From contig DQVZ01000212.1 in assembly GCA_015661465.1 (NCBI GenBank), forward strand, positions 1 through 8,981: a stretch of DNA of 8,981 nucleotides. Reading direction: 5' to 3'. A program made the position numbers and the translations under genes. The notes under the pieces were generated by a model. That model searched no databases and was not told where the DNA came from. It was given only the letters and a program-made list of their open reading frames with translations. The DNA comes from Aquifex aeolicus. Lineage in GTDB: Bacteria > Aquificota > Aquificia > Aquificales > Aquificaceae. Below, piece after piece: positions 6,580 to 8,981 of the stretch. Position 1 is the first letter of the stretch. The number at the start of each line of letters is the position of its first letter.

Positions 6580-7014
6580 ATGCAAAATACTCACGAAAAA
6601 CTTGAACTTTTTGTAAAAAAGTGTAAGGAAATAGGGCTTAAAATTACACCACAAAGGTTGGCTGTTTATGAAGTTTTACTTAAATCTTACAATCATCCTA
6701 CCGTTGAGGAAATATATGAGGAAGTCAAAAAAATGTACCCTTATGTATCCCTTGCAACCGTGTATAGGACTTTGGAAACCCTAGAGAAGATAGGGTTAGT
6801 TAAAAGAGTTTGCTTCTGGGGTAATTCTGCAAGGTACGACGCAAATACTTCTGAACACCACCACCTTATTTGCGAAAAATGTGGAAGAATTGAGGATATA
6901 GATTTAGAGCAAAAACTAGCTATACCTGAAAATCTACAAGGATTTAAAACCCATAGCTATTCGGTGAATATATACGGACTGTGTTCCGAATGTCAATCTA
7001 ATCAGCAAGCTTAA
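6580..7014 (+). CDS. Fur-family metalloregulator, PerR-like
   Basis: A 144-residue DNA-binding repressor with an N-terminal winged helix (to about residue 85; recognition region SLATVYRTLETLEKIG, 57-72) and a C-terminal dimerisation and metal domain. All five regulatory ligands of Bacillus PerR have counterparts two residues later: His39, Asp87, His93, His95 and Asp106. Asp at the last position is the state linked to peroxide-sensitive PerR, whereas Fur-type proteins usually carry Glu. The structural zinc site is complete: Cys98 and Cys101 in LICEKCG, Cys135 and Cys138 in GLCSEC. Iron-dependent peroxide sensing is therefore the best inference, though Fur or Zur activity cannot be excluded by sequence alone. 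No iron or peroxide gene is adjacent in the window. The ATG is fixed by the family N-terminus; it lacks a Shine-Dalgarno sequence. The 3' end overlaps convergent accA by 17 bases. Confidence 0.93.
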   Translation: MQNTHEKLELFVKKCKEIGLKITPQRLAVYEVLLKSYNHPTVEEIYEEVKKMYPYVSLATVYRTLETLEKIGLVKRVCFWGNSARYDANTSEHHHLICEKCGRIEDIDLEQKLAIPENLQGFKTHSYSVNIYGLCSECQSNQQA

Positions 7015-7951
7015 AAGCTCCCATACTTCTAAACTTTTCTAACCTTTTTTCTACTAATTCGTTTGGTTTGAGTTTACAAAGTTCCTGAATACACTTTTTC
7101 AAAACTTTAGCAAGCATTCGTGCCGTAGCCTTCGGATTCCAATGGGCAGCTCCGAAAGGTTCGGGAATTACACAATCTATAACTCCCAATTCTTTTAAGT
7201 CCTTTGCGGTAAGCTTAAGGGCTTTTGCAGCGTCTTTTACTTTACTCTGGTCTTTCCACAGTATTGCTGCGCAACCTTCCGGGGATATTACGGAATAATA
7301 AGCATTTTCAAGCATACATACCTTATTGGCAATTCCAAGAGCCAGAGCTCCCCCGCTTCCACCTTCTCCTATAACGACCGCTACAGAAGGTACTCTTAAG
7401 AAGGCCATTGTAAGCATACTTTCAGCTATAGCTCTGCTTTGACCTCTCTCTTCAGCTTCTATTCCGGGAAAAGCACCCGGAGTATCTATAAATGTTATTA
7501 CGGGAATATTGTATCTTTCGGCCATTTTAAATAGTTTTATAGCTTTTCTATAACCTTCCGGGTGAGGCATACCAAAATTCCTTTCGATTTTATCTTTAGT
7601 ATCTTTTCCCTTCTCATGCCCGACAACGGCAACAGGAGTACCCATAAAATATCCAAATCCTGCAATAATCGCCTTATCGTCACCGAAAAAAGTATCTCCG
7701 TGTATCTCTTTAAAATTTTTTATTAAATATTTTATATAGTCACTGGTATGGGGACGCTTTGGGTGTCTGGCTATCATTACCCTGTCCCATGCTGAAAGGT
7801 TCTTATAAACCTTTTTAGCTCTTTCCTTAAAGGCCCTTCTCAGCTGTCTTATCTCGGATAATACTTCCTCCTTCCCGAGGCGGTAAAGCCCCAGGAGTTT
7901 ATCCTTTTTCTCTTTTATCTCCCATAGTTCTTTCTCAAAATCCAAGTGCAT
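6998..7951 (-). CDS. accA: Acetyl-CoA carboxylase, carboxyltransferase alpha subunit
   Basis: With AccD it transfers the carboxyl group from carboxybiotin to acetyl-CoA, forming malonyl-CoA for fatty acid synthesis. The 317-residue length is usual for bacterial AccA. Visible features are an N-terminal helical, charged region (1-50), the RHPKRPHTSDYI motif (62-73), HGDTFFGDDKAIIAGFG (84-100), the GHEKGKDTKDK loop, GMPHPEGYRKA (127-137), FIDTPGAFPGIEAEERGQ (154-171) and the oxyanion-forming GEGGSGGALALG (195-206), followed by SVISPEGCAAILWKD. AccA lacks the zinc ribbon that AccD carries, and none is seen here. The ATG at 7951 is preceded by AT-rich sequence without a Shine-Dalgarno match. It diverges from thiC across 98 bases and converges on the Fur-family gene with a 17-base overlap. 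accD is not in the window. Confidence 0.96.
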   Translation of the reverse strand: MHLDFEKELWEIKEKKDKLLGLYRLGKEEVLSEIRQLRRAFKERAKKVYKNLSAWDRVMIARHPKRPHTSDYIKYLIKNFKEIHGDTFFGDDKAIIAGFGYFMGTPVAVVGHEKGKDTKDKIERNFGMPHPEGYRKAIKLFKMAERYNIPVITFIDTPGAFPGIEAEERGQSRAIAESMLTMAFLRVPSVAVVIGEGGSGGALALGIANKVCMLENAYYSVISPEGCAAILWKDQSKVKDAAKALKLTAKDLKELGVIDCVIPEPFGAAHWNPKATARMLAKVLKKCIQELCKLKPNELVEKRLEKFRSMGAFKLAD

Positions 7952-7974
7952 AACTATATATCTTAAAGTCTGAA

Positions 7975-8008
7975 TAATATCATGTTGATTAAAAACACTA
8001 TGATATTA
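7975..8008. promoter_or_regulatory. Inverted repeat between divergent accA and thiC
   Basis: TAATATCAT (7975-7983) and ATGATATTA (8000-8008) are perfect 9-base inverted arms separated by 16 bases. Each arm contains a good -10 hexamer reading outward: TATTAT on the minus strand (7979-7974) toward accA and TATGAT on the plus strand (7999-8004) toward thiC. Neither has a recognisable -35 at the right distance. A dimeric regulator controlling both promoters would fit, as would two mirror-image promoters without an operator. The rest of the 98-base gap holds only AT-rich sequence and the elements listed next. Confidence 0.45.
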
Positions 8009-8023
8009 AGTTAAAGAATAAAA

Positions 8024-8038
8024 CCTTAAACTTTAAGG
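8024..8038 (+). promoter_or_regulatory. Palindrome running into the thiC ribosome binding site
   Basis: CCTTAAA-C-TTTAAGG is a perfect 7-base palindrome around one base, ending inside the thiC Shine-Dalgarno sequence. As DNA it could be an operator. As RNA, CCTTA could pair with TAAGG over a five-base loop, or ACCT (8023-8026) with AGGT (8039-8042), partly hiding the ribosome binding site. Either stem is short and would be weak at high temperature. Function is unproven. Confidence 0.35.
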
Positions 8039-8042
8039 AGGT
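8035..8042 (+). promoter_or_regulatory. Strong ribosome binding site of thiC
   Basis: AAGGAGGT lies seven bases before the ATG at 8050 and would pair fully with a typical 16S rRNA end. It fixes the thiC start and stands out because most other starts in this window lack any such sequence. Confidence 0.85.
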
Positions 8043-8049
8043 CAAAATT

Positions 8050-8981
8050 ATGCTAAGAGCGGAATGGGTAGAGAGAAGAAAAAGATTTAAAAATAAAACC
8101 CAAATGCATCTTGCCCGTCAAGGAATCATCACTGAAGAAATGGAATACGTGGCAAAAAGAGAAGGTCTTCATCCCGAGTTTGTAAGACAGGAAGTTGCAA
8201 GAGGAAGAATGATAATTCCCGCTAATATAAATCACCTCCACCTTGAGCCGATGTGTATAGGTATCAACTCCAAGGTAAAGGTAAATGCAAATATAGGGAA
8301 TTCCGGATTGGCTTCAGACATTCCTACAGAAGTGGAAAAAGCTAAAGTAGCGATAAAATACGGCGCGGACACCATAATGGACTTATCAACAGGAGAAGCC
8401 ATAAAAGAAACAAGGGAAGCTATTATAGAAGTAAGTACTGTTCCGGTAGGAACAGTTCCCATTTATGAAGCTTGGAAGATAGCAAAAGGAAATGTAAAGG
8501 AACTCACCGTAGACCTGATACTTGACGTTATAGAGGAACAGGCAAGGCAAGGTGTATCCTACATGACAATACATGCCGGAATATTGAAGGAGCACTTACC
8601 TTTAGTTCAACATAGGGTAATGGGTATTGTCTCAAGAGGCGGAGCAATATTAGCTCAATGGATGGCAGAACACGGAAAACAAAACCCTCTATACGAACAC
8701 TTTGACAAAATATGTGAAATATTTAAAAAATACGACGTATCCTTCTCTTTGGGAGATGCTCTTAGACCTGGATGTATAGAAGACGCTACAGATGATGCCC
8801 AACTGGCTGAACTCAAAGTTCTCGGCGAACTTGTAGAAAGAGCTTGGAAGCACGATGTTCAAGTAATGGTTGAAGGCCCTGGGCATGTTCCATTACATCA
8901 AGTAGAATTCAATATGAAGATACAACAAGAATGGTGTCATGAAGCTCCTTTCTACGTACTTGGTCCGCTGGTTCTCGACGT
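8050..8981 (+). CDS. thiC: Phosphomethylpyrimidine synthase, 3' end beyond the window
   Basis: Converts aminoimidazole ribotide to 4-amino-5-hydroxymethyl-2-methylpyrimidine phosphate, the pyrimidine precursor of thiamine, by an unusual radical S-adenosylmethionine reaction. The 310 complete codons present include the conserved stretches [32 protein letters not shown] with [44 protein letters not shown] and [10 protein letters not shown]. The short N-terminus ([13 protein letters not shown]) marks the compact form of about 430-460 residues, without the long N-terminal domain of the enterobacterial and plant enzymes. The C-terminal cysteine motif that holds the iron-sulfur cluster lies past the right edge and cannot be checked. 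The start is set by a strong Shine-Dalgarno sequence. No thiamine pyrophosphate riboswitch is seen in the 98 bases upstream. Confidence 0.96.
   Translation, partial: MLRAEWVERRKRFKNKTQMHLARQGIITEEMEYVAKREGLHPEFVRQEVARGRMIIPANINHLHLEPMCIGINSKVKVNANIGNSGLASDIPTEVEKAKVAIKYGADTIMDLSTGEAIKETREAIIEVSTVPVGTVPIYEAWKIAKGNVKELTVDLILDVIEEQARQGVSYMTIHAGILKEHLPLVQHRVMGIVSRGGAILAQWMAEHGKQNPLYEHFDKICEIFKKYDVSFSLGDALRPGCIEDATDDAQLAELKVLGELVERAWKHDVQVMVEGPGHVPLHQVEFNMKIQQEWCHEAPFYVLGPLVLD

Noticed and set aside
7008..7019. Inverted repeat AGCTT-AA-AAGCT at the convergent end of the Fur-family gene and accA
   Set aside because: The loop is too small for an RNA hairpin and no T run follows on either strand; it lies in overlapping coding ends.
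7952..8049. TPP riboswitch before thiC
   Set aside because: The segment is short and AT-rich and lacks the conserved thi-box sequences.
8053..8886. Several minus-strand frames of 62-76 codons opposite thiC
   Set aside because: thiC is conserved throughout this stretch; the frames show no domains.
1..8981. Mobile element, CRISPR array, tRNA or rRNA anywhere in the window
   Set aside because: Almost every base is covered by the listed genes; no spaced direct repeats, transposase motifs, terminal inverted repeats or cloverleaf sequences were seen.

Overview
The window looks like chromosomal DNA from a hyperthermophilic bacterium of the Aquificales, close to but apparently not identical with Aquifex aeolicus. 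This rests on recalled protein resemblance (the aspartate carbamoyltransferase in particular), on Lys/Glu/Ile-rich proteins written with many AGA/AGG and ATA codons, and on very tight packing with unrelated housekeeping genes side by side. No database search was run. There is no intergenic stretch longer than about 100 bases, no tRNA or rRNA, and no sign of an insertion sequence, phage or CRISPR array.

Layout: (1) 1-1190, minus strand, a secreted protein of unknown function, cut off by the window edge, whose GTG start overlaps the end of leuB. (2) 1177-2271, minus, leuB (leucine synthesis). (3) 2315-4313, plus, a pyrimidine operon: carA (glutaminase subunit of carbamoyl-phosphate synthetase), lying in two reading frames, overlapped by pyrB (aspartate carbamoyltransferase). 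leuB and carA diverge from only 43 bases. (4) 4299-4694, minus, a small membrane-anchored coiled-coil protein, convergent with pyrB. (5) 4719-6527, plus, a DUF4416-type protein followed by lysA (last step of lysine synthesis). (6) 6580-7014, plus, a Fur-family regulator whose ligands match PerR. (7) 6998-7951, minus, accA (acetyl-CoA carboxylase), convergent with and overlapping the regulator. (8) 8050-8981, plus, thiC (thiamine pyrimidine synthesis), cut off by the right edge; accA and thiC diverge from a 98-base AT-rich region with a clear inverted repeat.

How the genes work together: only carA and pyrB form an obvious metabolic unit, because CarA feeds ammonia to the synthetase that makes carbamoyl phosphate and PyrB consumes it. 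The rest are single biosynthetic genes.

The most notable observation is that carA is split into two frames exactly at a run of eight A residues containing a classical A_AAA_AAA slippery heptamer, at the boundary between its two domains. Programmed slippage, a two-chain CarA made by coupled translation, and a simple indel or sequencing error are all possible. A second theme is that most start codons here lack a Shine-Dalgarno sequence, and three have a -10-like hexamer close enough to suggest very short or absent leaders. I found no strong candidate for an entirely new multi-gene system.
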